DNA of 64,000 nucleotides from Pseudorasbora parva (Eukaryota > Chordata > Actinopteri > Cypriniformes > Gobionidae), in assembly GCF_024679245.1 (NCBI RefSeq), contig NC_090183.1, positions 20,689,207-20,753,206 on the forward strand, written 5' to 3'. The translations under genes were made by a program, and so were the position numbers. Positions 11,173-23,580 of this stretch are shown here, piece by piece. Every line of letters begins with the position of its first letter. The first letter of the stretch is position 1. The notes beneath the pieces are model-generated. The model was not told the DNA's origin, did not search any database, and saw nothing but the letters and a program-made list of their open reading frames with translations.

Positions 11173-14038
11173 TTAAAAATGTTCTGTGTATGCCATAGTA
11201 AAGAGATGTGTTTTTAGTCTAGATTTAAACTGACAGAGTGTGTCTGCTTCCCGAACAATGCTAGGAAGACTCTTCCAGAGTTTAGGTGCTAAATAGGAAA
11301 AGGATCGACCACCTGTAGTTGATTTAGATATTCTAGGTATTAACAACTGGCCAGAGTTTTGAGACCGCAATAGACGTGATGGAGTATAATGTGTTAAGAG
11401 CTCGCTTAAGTACTGGGGAGCTAAACCATTTAGTGCTTTGTAAGTAATAAGCAAGATTTTAAAATGTATGCAATGTTTAATAGGGAGCCAGTGCAGTGTT
11501 GACAGAACTGGACTAATATGATCATACTTCCTGGTTCTAGTAAGAACTCGAGCTGCTGCATTTTAGACTAGCTGGAGTTTGTTTATTAAGCGAGCAGGGC
11601 AACCACCCAGTAGAGCGTTACAATAATCTAGCCTTGAGCTCATGAGCACATGTACTAACTGTTCAGCATTTTGCATTGAAAGCATGTGCCGTAATTTAGA
11701 TATATATTTTAAGATGGTAGAATGCGGTTTTACAGATGCTAGAAAAGTGGCTTTCAAATGAAAGATTGGTATCAAAGAGCACACCCAGTTTCCTCACTGA
11801 CGACGAGGGCTTGACAGAGCAGTCATCAAGTGTTAGACAGTATTCTAGGTTACTACTTGTGGAGCTTTTCCGTCCAATAATTAAAAATTCAGTTTTATCT
11901 GAATTAAGTTGCTGGAAATTACTATTTATCCAATTTTTTATATCAGCTATGTATTCCGTTAATCTTGTGAGTTGGTAAGTTTCGTCAGGGCGTGAAGAAA
12001 TATAGAGCTGAGTATCGTCAGCATAACAATGAAAACTAATGCCATGCTTCCTAATGATATCTACCAGTGGGAGCATATACAGGGAAAAGCAACGGTCCTA
12101 ACACTGAGCCTTTGCGTTACTCCATACTGAACTTGTGATCGGTGTGACATCTCTTCATTTACTGATACAAACTGATAATGGTCAGATAAGTACGATTTAA
12201 ACCATGCCAATGCAGTTCCACTAATGCCAACATAATTTTCGATTCTATTTAGAAGAATATTGTGATCGATAGTATCGAATGCAGCGCTAAGATCGAGTAA
12301 CACTAATAGAGAGATACAACCACGATCAGATGATAAGAGTAAATCATTTGTAACTCTAATTAGAGCAGTCTCAGTACTATGATACGGTCTAAATCCTGAC
12401 TGGAAATCCTCACATATACCATTTCTTTCTAAAAAGGAACATACTTGTGAAGACACTGCCTTTTCTAGTATTTTTGATAGAAACTGTTGATTCAAGATTG
12501 GCCTGTAATTAACTAATTCTTTAGGATCAAGTTGCATTTTTAAAAAAAATGGTTTAATTATAGCCAACTTAAAAGTTTTCGGTACATATCCCAATGTCAA
12601 GGATGAATTAATAATAATAAGCAGAGGATCTATGACCTCTGGAAGCATCTCTTTTAGTAGCCTAGTCGGTATAGGGTCAAGCATACATGTTGTTGATTTT
12701 GATGATTTAACAAGTTGAATGAGTGTAATTTTTCCTCAGTGACAATGCTCTGTCTGAAGTGATACTGTAGTAGGCGGCTGCATGGTTGTAATTTTATTCC
12801 TAATATTATCAATCTTACTATTAAAGAAGTTCATAAAGTCATTACTGCTGTGTTGTTTACAAACGTCAGAAGTTGAAGCTTTATTTTTTGTTAATTTAGC
12901 CACTGTATCGAATAAATACCTAAGGTTGTGTTTGTTTTCTTCAAGAGTTGAGAAATAAGCAGATCTAGCAGTTTTTTTGGCCTTTCTATATGCCATCATG
13001 CTCTCTTTCCACAAATTGCGAAAAATCTCCAGTTTTGTTTTCTTCCAGCTGCGCTCCATTTTTCTGGCTGCTGTTTTAAGGGCCCTAGTGTGCTCGTTGT
13101 ACCACGGCGTTGAATTTTTTGCTTTAATCTTCGTTAAGCGCCGGGGAGCAACTATGTCTAAAGTGCTAGTAAAGAGAGAGTCTATAGTTTCTGTTGCAAC
13201 ATCAAGTTCCTCTTGGCTATCTGAAATGCTGAGGAGATGGAACTGATGAGGAAGATTATGTACAAAGCAATCTTTAGTCGCAGCGGTTATCGTCCTGCCA
13301 TATTTGAAGCGAGGGGATGGCTTTGCAGCCTTAGGTAAATTAAGTATACATGATATTAAGTAATGATCTGAGATGTCATCGCTCTGCTGCAGAATTTTAA
13401 CAGTATCAACATTTATTCCATGTGACATTATTAGATCTAAAGTATGGTTAAGGCGATGAGTGGGTCCCGATATGTGTTGTCTAACTCCAATAGAGTTTAG
13501 AATGTCTTTAAATGCCAATCCCAATGCATATTTTTCATTGTCTACATGGATATTAAAATCACCAACAATTAGTACTTTATCTACAGCTAATACTAACTCT
13601 GATACAAAACCAGCAAATTCTTTGATAAAGTCTTTATTGTGCCCTGGTGGCCTGTATACAGTAGCCAACACAAATGTCAAATGGAATTTATCATTTACAC
13701 TACACAATGTTACATAAAGCACCAAAACTTCAAAGGAATTATATTTGAAACTAGACTTCTGAGTAATACTGAAAATATTATTATAAATAACAGCAACACC
13801 TCCCCCTTTACCTTTCAGACGCGGCTCATGTTTATAACAATATTCTGCACTCATTTAAAGTAATGTAGTCATCAGGTTTTAGCCAGGTTTCTGTCAAACA
13901 CATCACATCTAAGTTATGATCTATAATCATATCATTAACAATAAGCGTTTTTGGAGAAAGGGATCGAATATTCAGCAACCCAAGCTTTATCAATTGTTCA
14001 TCCGTATTATATCTGTTGTTTATTTGTTGGACAATCAA
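11173..14038 (-). pseudogene. L2 LINE ORF2: APE endonuclease + reverse transcriptase, broken
   Basis: The endonuclease begins near 14038 ([20 protein letters not shown]) and continues after a frame change in 13854-12736, with KGGGVAVIYNN, VYRPPGHN, VGDFNIHVD and SDHYLIS. The RT follows in 12684-12061 (MLDPIPTRLLKEMLPEV, FQSGFRPYHSTETAL, LLDLSAAFDTIDH). It is broken just where the GxPQGS motif should be (reads GVTQRLS). It resumes in 12076-11696 with the catalytic FHCYADDTQLYIS. The terminal part is at 11454-11173 (KALNGLAPQYLSELL). There are at least four frame breaks, so it is inactive. Confidence 0.9.
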
Positions 14039-14504
14039 TTAAATTTTTACTGTTGAATGGTTTTGATGGTGTTTTGTATTTACTAATTCGGGGAACAGAC
14101 ACAGTCTCTATGTGATAATATCTAGGTGAAAGAGTCTCTATGTGCTGGGATTTAGCTGACTTTGGGGACGTGAGACAGCTAGCAGATGGTTGGTTTAGCC
14201 AGTTTGTCTGCTTCCTGACCTGGGCCCCAGAGAGTCGAGGTTTAGCTCTAAGACTATGTGCCAAATTACTAGAGAGAAGAGCAGCACCAGCCCAGGAGGG
14301 ATGAATGCCGTCTATCTTCAACAGGTCAGGTCTGCCCCAAAATCTTTTTTAATTGTCTATGAACCCTATGTTATTTTGCAGACACCACTTAGACAACCAG
14401 CCATTGAGTGATGTTCTGCTAACTATTTCATCACTCCTTTTAGCAGGGAGGGGACCAGAGAAAAATACTGCATTTGACATCGTACTTGCGAGTTTACACA
14501 CCTT

Positions 14505-15092
14505 TTAAATGTTAATTTTGGTGATCTCCGACTGGCGAAGTCGAACATCATTAGTGTCAACGTGAATAATAATCTTAGAGAATTTACGATTAGCTTTAGC
14601 CAGCACTTTTAAATTTGCTTTGATTTCAGGCGCTCTGGCTCCTGGTAAACATGTGATTATGGTGGCTGGTGTCTCTATTTTCACGTTCCATGTAATAGAA
14701 TCGCCAATAACTAGGGCACTTTCAACAGGATCCTCAGTGGGTGCATCACTGAGTGGGGAAAACCTGTTTGATGTTCTAATCAGAACGGAAGAGTGTTTTT
14801 TTGATCCGCGACTATGCTTTCTCATTGTCACCCAGCCCTGCTGCGAGGGCTCAGCCGGAACCAAACAATGAGTGTTCGCTAAACTATTCGCATCCAAAGC
14901 AGTATCTAAAGCTGTTACATTCTCACTACTCTCACATAAAGCTTGGATGCGTGTCTCTAAATCTGAAATCTTTTCCATCAGCCTGATTAATTCCTTACAT
15001 TTATCACATGTGAAGCCTTGTTCGCCAACGGAGATAGATATGCTAAACATGTAGCATGCAGTGCAAGTGACAATGACAGGAGAAGAAGACAT
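14505..15092 (-). CDS. L2 LINE ORF1 (PHD-like / SGNH esterase-like protein)
   Basis: This is a 195-codon ORF. Residues 1-40 contain Cys pairs ([15 protein letters not shown]) like the zinc-binding N-terminus of CR1/L2 ORF1. Residues 40-60 form a short coiled coil. From about residue 125 the sequence [11 protein letters not shown] resembles block I (GDS) of SGNH esterases, which many L2/CR1 ORF1 proteins carry. The later [13 protein letters not shown] corresponds to the block with N-D. The C-terminal half is probably cut short, since further esterase-like sequence in another frame lies at 14320-14500. The role in retrotransposition is not settled. Confidence 0.72.
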   Translation of the reverse strand: MSSSPVIVTCTACYMFSISISVGEQGFTCDKCKELIRLMEKISDLETRIQALCESSENVTALDTALDANSLANTHCLVPAEPSQQGWVTMRKHSRGSKKHSSVLIRTSNRFSPLSDAPTEDPVESALVIGDSITWNVKIETPATIITCLPGARAPEIKANLKVLAKANRKFSKIIIHVDTNDVRLRQSEITKINI

Positions 15093-15245
15093 GGCTTACC
15101 GTATTTGTTGATGAATCCAAAACTTACCACAGTTGTTAGATGGAGTCTATTTAATAATTCAAGTCACCACAGTTGTCTAATGAACTCAGAATGGAAACTC
15201 AGCCGGGATGGAAAGCTACCAGTCTAGCGAAAAGCTAACGTGTGG

Positions 15246-15404
15246 TAGTGATTTAGATTACTTACTTTACTTGACTTTTATTGTCCCCTTGGGGAAATTT
15301 GTTTGCAATTGTTTCCACATGCGTAATCACAACACAACAACACACATAATACACAGAAAAAAAGAAAGAAAGAAAAAAAAACAATATACAATAAGACTAA
15401 CATA

Positions 15405-15451
<47 letters not shown>

Positions 15452-15577
15452 AAAATAATAATAAAAAAATCAAATAAAAAAAAAATCACTGAGACCAGCT
15501 CAAAAGATAGTGAAAGATAGTGATGTCAAGTGAGTATTAAAAGATAGTGATGTCAAGTTTAACTTGATAGGCTATAT
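15246..15577. repeat. Retroelement tail fragment with A-rich and AAT tracts, plus a local duplication
   Basis: 15260-15300 reads TTTTATTGTCCCCTTGGGGA, a short piece common near fish retroelement ends. An A-rich stretch follows, then an AAT microsatellite (about 15405-15450). 15500-15560 holds a local repeat of AAAGATAGTGATGTCAAGT. No coding capacity. Confidence 0.5.
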
Positions 15578-15868
15578 TAAAGGTCCCATGGCATGGTAGC
15601 TTTATTGTTTTATAATGTGTCTTGGGGTGTACTTATATTGTTAGTATGTTTTTTACATCAAAAAATGTCATAATTTAGAAATAAAAGGCATTTTTTCTAT
15701 ACTGATATTACCCCTCTGTTTAGAATGCTCTGTTTCAAGAGGCGTGTCTGCTGTGAGTCTTCAGTGAAAACACCCACTGTTGTGATTGGCTGACATCTTT
15801 GCATTTGAAATGAGATTACATGCGGAGGGGGCGTGGTTTAGCTGGAGCAGCTGCAGCGCTGGCAGTCT

Positions 15869-15869
<1 letters not shown>

Positions 15870-15924
<55 letters not shown>
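15870..15924. repeat. (GA)n microsatellite
   Basis: Fifty-five bases of GA dinucleotides inside the family 1 TTAA element. Copy B has no such tract at the matching place. Confidence 0.95.
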
Positions 15925-15926
<2 letters not shown>

Positions 15927-16530
15927 GAGCTGGGGAAAGATAGCTGAGGAAATGTTATTGTACCGAGTTTTTGAGAGCGCAGGTTTTTTTTTTTTGTATA
16001 TCTGAGAGCTCTGAATAAACACGAGTGAACTTTGCAATGTTATTTCTCTCAAAAAATGCTTTCACCACAGCTAACAACAAACACCACATCGACATGAGAC
16101 AGTAAGAGCTTCTGTTGAGCATAATGAGCAGCGTCATTCAAACGTGTGATTGACCAATCTACACATTATAAAGAGTGTTCTTTGAATGCTCTCTGTAGTT
16201 TAATCATTTAAATAACAGATTTGTTGCGTGCTGCTAACAGAATCAACGTGAAGTTGATGGTTTTAGTCACTGGCTTGATTCACTGATGCATCAAGACGGC
16301 CAGCTGCAGGACTGACAGTTTTAAACAATTTAGAAAGAAAATCTGTTTGAACTTGAATGGTGGTGGTGGTGGTGGTGGTGGTGGGGGGGAAGGGGGCACC
16401 GAGCATGTAGGACGTGTCGCCCTTTTGCTCCGCGAGTTTGTGATTATTTTTACTTTTACTAACACAGTTTCTTTTCACTAATTTGGCCGGTGCACAACTG
16501 TGACAAGTACTTGGTCAGTTTCGGTGTGTT

Positions 16531-17448
16531 TTGGGGGAATTTCGACTGACTATGGCAGCTGCACGTGGAAACTCGGTTCGCACAGGACGTGCTAAGGCCT
16601 CTACCTCGACTGAGCCCGCATCGCCGCCGAAGGTGGTCACGGACCCCGAGTGTGCGCCCAATTTGGACAACCTCCGGGCTATGTTAGACCAGTTGAAAGT
16701 GGACATTTGTGGCAAAATAGACTTGCTATCTTGCGAGCTTCGAGCGGACATTTCTTCGGTAAGAGAGGAGCTTAGGCAACCAATTGAACCGATGCAACAA
16801 AAACTTAGCTCCCATGATCAAGCTATCACGGAGTTGCAACGCGCGTGCACTGACCACAGTGATCTGCTAACTTCACTGGATTCAACAGTTTCCACGCTGA
16901 AAGCCGAAGTTAAACTGCTGACCGATAAATGTGAGGACTTGGAGGATAGAGCGAGGAGGAACAACATACAGCTGGTAGGGGTGCCAGAGGGGGCCGAAGG
17001 TGTGCGTCCAACCAAATTTATTGCCCAGCTGCTGAGGGACTCCCTCGGTCTAGAGGAGTTGCCTCTGCTCGATCGTGCGCATCGCACTCTCTGATCCAAG
17101 CCTAGTGATGGCAAACCACCCCGACCCTTTGTGATTCGTGGGCACTTTTTCCACGTGAGGAATGACATTTTACGCCGTGCCAGCGAAGCCCCTCTTCTTC
17201 ACCAAGGCAAAAGACTTTTTCTCTTTCCTGACTACACTTCGTCAGTCGCGAAGAAACGTGCTGCATTCACGGATGTTGAGCGTCTGTTACATTCGTGCCC
17301 GGGAGTGAAGTTTGGATTGAGGTTTCCCGCGACTTTAAAGATCACTCTTCCCGGTGGAGCTACACACACCTTTGATGACCCAGCCACTGCAATGGACTTT
17401 GTCAAGGCGAACTTGAAGTCTGGTGTTTCTTATGGAGCTACAGTTTGA
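16531..17448 (+). pseudogene. L1-like ORF1 (coiled coil + RRM + CTD), one break
   Basis: The first piece (16531-17094) has an acidic and basic N-terminus, then a heptad-rich coiled coil at about residues 45-130. The start of the L1 RRM follows (CEDLEDRARRNNIQLVGVPE). A stop after DRAHRTL interrupts it. The frame at 17131-17448 supplies the C-terminal domain (FHVRNDILRRASEAPLLHQG, FPDYTSSVAKKRAAF). In L1 this protein trimerises and binds the element RNA as a chaperone (family knowledge). A stop or small deletion between the two pieces makes this copy defective. Confidence 0.85.
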
Positions 17449-17602
17449 AGGCGGCTGGCAGTTTGTTTGGTAATCCGGGGGGTTAATTGAACCCGTTTTC
17501 TGTTGTTAAACTGTCCTGCTTTAAGTTTGTGTCACCTGAAACACTTTTCATATTTTGCTACTGTGTTTGTTTACATACGTATTCTATGCTTTATTATAAA
17601 AT

Positions 17603-20153
17603 TTGCACGAGCAGTACTGGTTTGTGCTGTTAACGGAGCGTGTTAAGATGCTTTTGGTAGTTTGCGGGTTTTGCTCGCGTCTTGTTTGGGAAGACGCTTC
17701 TGCTCATGGTTTAAATCAGCCTATTAAACGTAGCAAAGTTCTTCATCATCTTCAACAATTAGGTGCCCATATTGTTTTCCTTCAAGAGACTCACTTAAAA
17801 TCTTCCAGCCACACTAGATTAAAGGGGAGGTGGGTCAGTCAAGTATGTCATTCCAGTTTTAATGTTAAATCTAGGGGTGTTGCAATTTTGATTCACAAAT
17901 CGGTTCCTTTTGTGTGCTCTAATGTAATAGCTGACCCAATGGAAGGTTTGTGTTTGTAACGGGACAGCTATATAGTAATTCGATGATTCTGGCTAATGTG
18001 TATGGTCCAAACTGGAATGACAATTTTTTCCATCAATTGTTTGCCAAATTACCTGACATGTCCACACATCTACTTATTATGGGGGGTGACTTTAACTGTT
18101 GGCTTAATCCTGTATTAGATTGTTCTTCTACTAGACCAGGTGTGCCCTCAAGGTCTTCCAAGACCATTTTATCTTTTATGAAGGTGTTCTCGGTCTCTGA
18201 TCCATGGTGCTTTCTTAATCTGTCTGGTAAAACATTTTTTTTTTTTTCTCTCATGTACATCACTCCTTTTCTCGTATTGATTATTTTCTCTTAGACAACC
18301 GTTTTCTCCATTCTGTCCAATCTTGCTCTTATGATACTATTCTAATATCAGATCATGCTCCGACCACACTGGAGTTAGTCATACAGGAGCGCGAACGTAC
18401 ATGCCTCCCATGGCGTCTTAATTCGCGCTTGCTATCTAATGAGGATTTTGTTAAGTTTGTTTCTAATCAAATTGACTTTTTTCTTACTACCAACAGAACT
18501 CCAGGGATCTCAGCCTCCCTTTTGTGGGAAACTTTGAAAGCATACTTTAGAGGTGAAATTATCTCCTACAGCAGCTATGAGAACAAACAAAGGGAAAAAA
18601 TTTAAAAGAATTAAGATTACGAATCTCCCATCTTGATAATATCTATGCTTCCTCCCCATCCCCTAACTTATATAAAGATCGTCTCTCTCTTCAGGCTGAG
18701 TTCGATGTTCTTTCTACTAAAGAGGTTGAGGACCCTCTGTCCTGTTCAAGTTACCGTCCAATTAGTCTATTATCTGTAGATTTAAAACTTCTGTCCAAAT
18801 TATTAGCTCTACGATTGGAATCAGTTTTGCCCTTGATCATTTCTCCTGATCAGACAGGTTTTGTCCAGAACAGACATGGATTCTTTAATCTTAGGCGACT
18901 TCTTAATGTGGTTTATAATCCTTCTACGTCAAATGGGCCGGAAGCCGGAATCTCATTAGACGCGGAGAAGGCTTTTGATAGAGTGGAGTGGAACTACCTT
19001 TTTTACGCTTTGGAGAAATCTGGTTTTGGCCAGGAGTTCACTTCTTGGATCAAGTTACTCTATTCATCCCCTGTTGCTTCAATCAGATCTAATGACACCC
19101 ATTCAGATTATTTCCCTTTGCACCGCTCCACTTGTCAGGGCTGTCCCCTAAGTCCTCTCTTATTTGCTGTTGCTATTGAACCTCTGGCTATTGCGCTTCG
19201 TTCAGAGCCACATATCACTGGAATAACTAGATATGGTCTTGAACAGAAGGTCTCCCTCTATGCTGATGACTTATTACTATATGTGTTGGCCATGCCATCA
19301 AGGCATTTAGGGACTTGTATATTGATGGTATATTTGCATCCTTCCAACAACTCTCCGATGAATTCCATTTGCCTAGACAGCATTTCTTTAGATATCTTCA
19401 AGTTCGTAGTTTCATTTGTAATCTTAGCCCCAATTTTCCAAATCTCCCAGAGGCTTCTCTAATTGATTCCTTTTTAACCCCATTGCCGACCATTAAGGGT
19501 GCCATTTTAATTTTATACAATCTTATTTATTCTTTGCAGCTAACCCCGCAGCATAAAATTAAAACCCAATGGGAGGATGATCTAGGGGAGGGGATCTCGG
19601 AGGAGCTGTGGGATGCCATTTTGCGTCGGGTTCACTCTCTATTTGCGCTAGACATGGTCTGACCCAGTGCAAAATTCTACATCGTACCCATCTCACTCGA
19701 GTTAGGCTTTCCAAAATCTATCATGATGTCGATCCCACGTGCATTAGATGTCATCAGGCTCCAGCTACCCATGTCCATATGTTCTGGTCTTGCCCTTCAC
19801 TATTTAATTTTTGGACACAGATATTTAACTCTATCTCTATTTGTTTGGGGGTACAATTCGATCCAACAGCATGTACCGCCTTGTTTGGGGTTTTACCTCC
19901 TACTTTGCAGCTTCCTAAATATAAAGCTGACTTTGTAGCCTTTATCTCCTTATTGGCTAGACGTTTGATTTTATTGAGGTGGAAGTCTCCTGCGCCGCCT
20001 TCTCACTCGTCTTGCATCAGAGACATCCTTCAGTTTGTGAAGCTGGAGAAAGTTAGGTGCTCGATACATGGTTCTCTTGCAAAGTTTAATAAAACTTGGG
20101 GTCCATTTTTTGCACATGTTGAGGGATTGAGTTTTACGGCTATACCAGACTAG
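17603..20153 (+). pseudogene. L1-like ORF2: APE endonuclease, RT, C-terminal Cys-rich domain; degraded
   Basis: The endonuclease part spans 17603-18294 in two frames, with HIVFLQETHLKS, ANVYGPNWND and MGGDFNCWLNP. A large piece between the endonuclease and RT is missing or scrambled (18300-18800). RT at 18815-19290 shows SPDQTGFVQNRH, SLDAEKAFDRVEW, CQGCPLSPLLFAVA and the catalytic SLYADDLLLY. A deletion removes most of the region after YADD. The C-terminal Cys/His motif (CIRCHQAPATHVHMFWSCP) is at 19608-20153. This copy is inactive. Confidence 0.88.
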
Positions 20154-20819
20154 CCACCCTGATTGTATACTAATTGTCAGTTTTTATTTTATTTTATTTT
20201 TTTATTCAATTTCTATTTTATCTAAATATATATAAATATATATTTTATTTATTTAACTTATTTATTTTTTGTTAGTTGTTCTGGACACTGTTTTGACTCT
20301 CGAACCGTTACCTTTTGATTTTATGTCACTGGAAAATCAATAAACAAATGTTTAAAAAAAAAGAACTTGAATGATTAGCTACACATCAGAACTCACTGAT
20401 CCCAGATCAGGCATTAATGAACATTGTTACTCACTGTTTTTGGCGGTGCTGTTAAATCCTTATGGTAAAGCCTGTGCTGCTGACATCCACTGATAAACTG
20501 ACTCCTTTCTTTACTAATTTTCTGGGTGGGCAAAGCAGGGGCAGGGGCGGTAACCTTTCCTGGTATGACGTCATAACAGGAGAATTCAAGATCAGCTCGT
20601 CTGGGCTCTCATTTTCTCAAAGGCAGAGAAAGACAGCCAGATCTCGTTTTATACTGATCAAAATTTCTAGCGACTTGGGGACAACATTTAGGCTAGGGGA
20701 ACTCATATTAATGAAAAACCTCATAAAATAAATATTTCATGCCATGGGACCTTTAAACGTGATAAATGGCTATATTAGGCTATATTAAATGTGATAAGCT
20801 ACTGTCTGGAACAACCAGT

Positions 20820-23290
20820 GACGATCAGGAATAGACTGATTGACAACCGAGAACAGTGTGGTGGCAGCTGGAGAGACAGCGGACAGCTCGGAGAGATGGC
20901 AACGGGGTAGGGAGGGTTAGCAGCCCAACCTGCATCTTCTGTGAGGAAGAACCCATTTTTACAAGCTACAGATCGACCTATGGAGTTATACCCCCAGGGA
21001 TCCCCGAGAGGGGGGGAGGATGAGGATCCCACTCGGATAGACCAAAGAATACCAACACACAGCGACGGAAACATGACGACGAGTGCACAATGCTTTTGCG
21101 GCAAAGTGTGCAAAAACCCACATGGCCTGAAAATCCACCAGGCCAAGATGAGATGCGGATGGTTCCTGTATCACAGCGCACAGGGAACACCCCTGGTGAG
21201 ACGTAGGAGGAGCTAGGCCCGGAGTCAAACCACAGCGCCCAAAACCTCAGTGACACAGGCCCCAAACCCATGCAGAACATCAAAACATCAGCGGGTAAAA
21301 TGGCTCCAAGCGAACAAGGAGAAGGAGTGGCTCCAGTTTGACGAAGACGTTGATACCATTTTGGAAGCAGGAGTCAAGGGTGACGCTGACCGACGCCTCC
21401 TGACAATGACTACCATCATCATCAGCCTAGCAGCTGAGAGATTTGGACTGGAGGAGAAGAAAGTAGTGAACCTCCCTTACACTATGAACAACAGGGCACA
21501 CAAGATCCACCAGCTTAGGCAAGAGCTGAAGAGTCTGAGGAGGAGGTTCAAGGAGGCGAGGGAGGAAGAGAGGGGTCCTCTAGCAGAGTTGCGTGCCATC
21601 CTTCGTAAGAAGCTAATGACTCTGAGGAAAGCGGAGTGGAACAGGAGGAGGAGGAAACTGAGGGCCAGGAAACGGGCTGCCTTCATAGCGAATCCCTTTG
21701 CGTTCACAAAGCAGCTACTTGGCAAGAAGCGGAGTGGCCGGCTCACCTGCTCCAAATTTGAGATTGATCGTCACCTCAGAGACACCTTCTGTGACAGTTC
21801 CAGGGAGCAAGATCTGGGCCACTGCCAGTACCTGATTGATCCACCTGCACCAACTCTGGACTTTGACGGAAAGGAGCCCAGCTGGAAGGAGATCCAGGTG
21901 GTGATCAAAACGGCCAGAGCAAGTTCAGCCCCAGGACCTAGTGCCGTACAAGGTTTATAAGAACTGCCCGAAGCTACTCCACAGGCTCTGGAAGATACTG
22001 AAGGTCATATGGAGGAGGGGAAAGGTTGCTCAGCAGTGGCGGTTTGCAGAAGGGGTGTGGATTCCAAAGGAAGAAGAGTCAAAGACCATCGACCAGTTCA
22101 GAAACATCTCGCTGCTCAGTGTTGATGGCAAGATATTCTTCAGCATTGTTGCTAGGCGGCTGACCGACTACCTCCTGAGGAACTCGTACATTGACACCTC
22201 GGTCCAGAAAGGAGGAATCCCAAAAGTGCCGGGGTGTCTGGAGCACACAGGCGTGGTCACACAGCTGATCAGGGAAGCCCGGGAGAATAAGGGAGACCTG
22301 GTGGTGCTGTGGTTGGACCTTACGAACGCCTATGGGTCCATACCCCACAAACTGGTTGAGGAGGCCTTGCACCAGCACATCATCCCAGACAAGTTTAGAG
22401 ACCTCATTTTGGACTACTATGGCAGTTTCAGTCTCAGAGTCTCTGCGGGGTCTACAACATCAGACTGGCACAGGCTTGAGAAGGGAATTATCACTGGATG
22501 TACAATTTCAGTGATATTATTTGCACTCGCCATGGATATGCTGGTAAAGTCTACAGAGGTCCAGTCCAGAGGTCCCCTCACCAAGTCGGGTATTCGCCAG
22601 CCACCCATTAGGTCTTTTATGGATGACCTGACGGTGACAACACCACATGTCCCAGGGGGCAGGTGGATCTTGAAGGGCTTGGAAGAGATGACATCCTGGG
22701 CGCGCATGTGCTTCAAGCCAGCAAAGTCAAGAGCTCTGGTGTTGAAGAAAGGAAAGGTTTCCAACAAGTTCAGCTTTACACTCGGCAAGACCCAGATACC
22801 ATCAATCGCTGAGAAACCAGTGAAGAGCTTGGGAAAGGTGTTCGACTGCAGCCTGAAGGAGGGCAGTAGAGGCGGTGGATGAAGCTGAGTCATGGCTTCG
22901 GCACAGGGCATTGATAGTAGCAGTGACTCATGGAAGAGCTGGGCTGGGTAGCGGCACAACACCTCGCTACAATAAGGCACAGGGGAAGGACAGGAGATCA
23001 TTGGTGCATTAGTAGAGGAGGAGCGGGCCAGCAGGATGGTTGGAATGCGGCAGCAGGGAGCCTGGACAAGATGGGAGAATGCAGTGGACCGTAGAGTCAC
23101 ATGGGCGGAGCTGTGGATGGGGTAGGGCTACCTGGACACAAGCTGGGGCCTGATTAACCCCGGCTGGGTCGCCTGGGTGAGAGTGTATGATGCTTGAAAG
23201 ACCCGAAACACTCCGTGACCCCAGGTAACATCACTGATGATGTGTCCAGGGTGCATCGAGGTGATGTATGTGATAAGAAGCACTATATGG
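20820..23290 (+). mobile_element. Zinc-finger non-LTR retrotransposon (probable RLE-type, R2/NeSL/Hero-like)
   Basis: It has a 5' leader (20820-20940), one interrupted long ORF, and a 3' UTR (23130-23290) with CCGAAACACTCCGTGACCCC. The order of N-terminal C2H2-like finger, basic linker and RT is what restriction-like-endonuclease LINEs show. The RLE itself is not clearly visible, and the family name is an inference. Confidence 0.62.
20941..23128 (+). pseudogene. Zinc-finger reverse transcriptase polyprotein, frameshifted
   Basis: 20941-21216 holds a finger CFCGKVCKNPHGLKIHQAK ending in RC. A stop at 21214 separates it from 21250-21960, a strongly basic helical linker (SLRRRFKEAREEERGPLAEL) leading to SSAPGPS, the RT block 1-2 motif. 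A small shift moves the frame to 21941-22882. That segment carries the RT palm (WLDLTNAYGSIPHKLVEEAL, GIITGCTISVILFALAMDM) and the catalytic FMDD (RSFMDDLTVTT), where most LINEs have YADD or YMDD. After 22882 there is a deletion. Remnants such as ALIVAVTHGRAGLGS and MVGMRQQGAWTRWENAVDR are found to 23128 in other frames. Confidence 0.82.
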
Positions 23291-23580
23291 TGATGAGTAA
23301 GTTATATTTAGCAGTGTAGATAACAAAGAAAATATATCAGATAGAGATTCAAACGCAGCTATACAGAGCAACAAACGCTGAGGCAGGCAGGCAGCAGCAG
23401 CAGGCAGACAGGAGCAATCGATCAGGAACAATCAAGCAGACAATCCTATATAATATATAAAAATCCTATATAATTATAACATGACGTGCATGTCATATTT
23501 TTTTGTTAAGCCATGTGCCTTATCAGTCCTTCTTATACGGTCCTTATATGAAAATAATTGCCTGAAGTAAGAGCCTCTCA
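23291..23580. other. Unassigned intronic sequence
   Basis: It contains a short GCAGGCAG/CAGCAG-rich patch (23380-23410) and AT-rich sequence. I see no ORF or clear element. Its last eight bases (GCCTCTCA) form the target site of the element at 23581. Confidence 0.5.

Larger units (their letters stand above)
10269..15245 (-). mobile_element. L2-clade LINE, near full length, minus strand
   Basis: From right to left the element has a 5' leader (about 15245-15093), an esterase-like ORF1 (15092-14505), the endonuclease/RT ORF2 (about 14038-11173, broken), a 3' UTR (11170-10342) with the teleost motif CTTTATTTATATAGCGCTTT, and the AATC tail. Its 5-kb length is close to full size. The 5' border is judged only by the end of recognisable sequence, and I found no clear target-site duplication. 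Confidence 0.85.
16360..20362 (+). mobile_element. L1/Tx1-like LINE with exact target-site duplication
   Basis: The insertion is bounded by GAACTTGAATG at 16349-16359 and again at 20363-20373. The empty site is visible in family 1 copy B (minus strand near 44830: GAACTTAAATGATTAG). The element starts with a GGT-rich 5' leader, carries ORF1 and ORF2, and ends at AATCAATAAACAAATG plus a short poly-A. All these are hallmarks of target-primed reverse transcription. At 4.0 kb it is shorter than a full L1, mostly through loss of the ORF2 middle. Confidence 0.92.
15582..20752. mobile_element. TTAA-flanked DNA element, family 1 copy A (split by LINE)
   Basis: The left end is AGGTCCCATGGCATG and the right end CATGCCATGGGACCT. 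TTAA flanks both sides (15578-15581 and 20753-20756). After removal of the LINE at 16360-20362 (and one copy of its duplicated target) about 1.16 kb remains, with no transposase. Copy B at 44446-46232 is its inverted homologue. TTAA targets suggest a Kolobok- or piggyBac-mobilised non-autonomous family; the 5'-AGG start fits Kolobok better. Confidence 0.88.
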
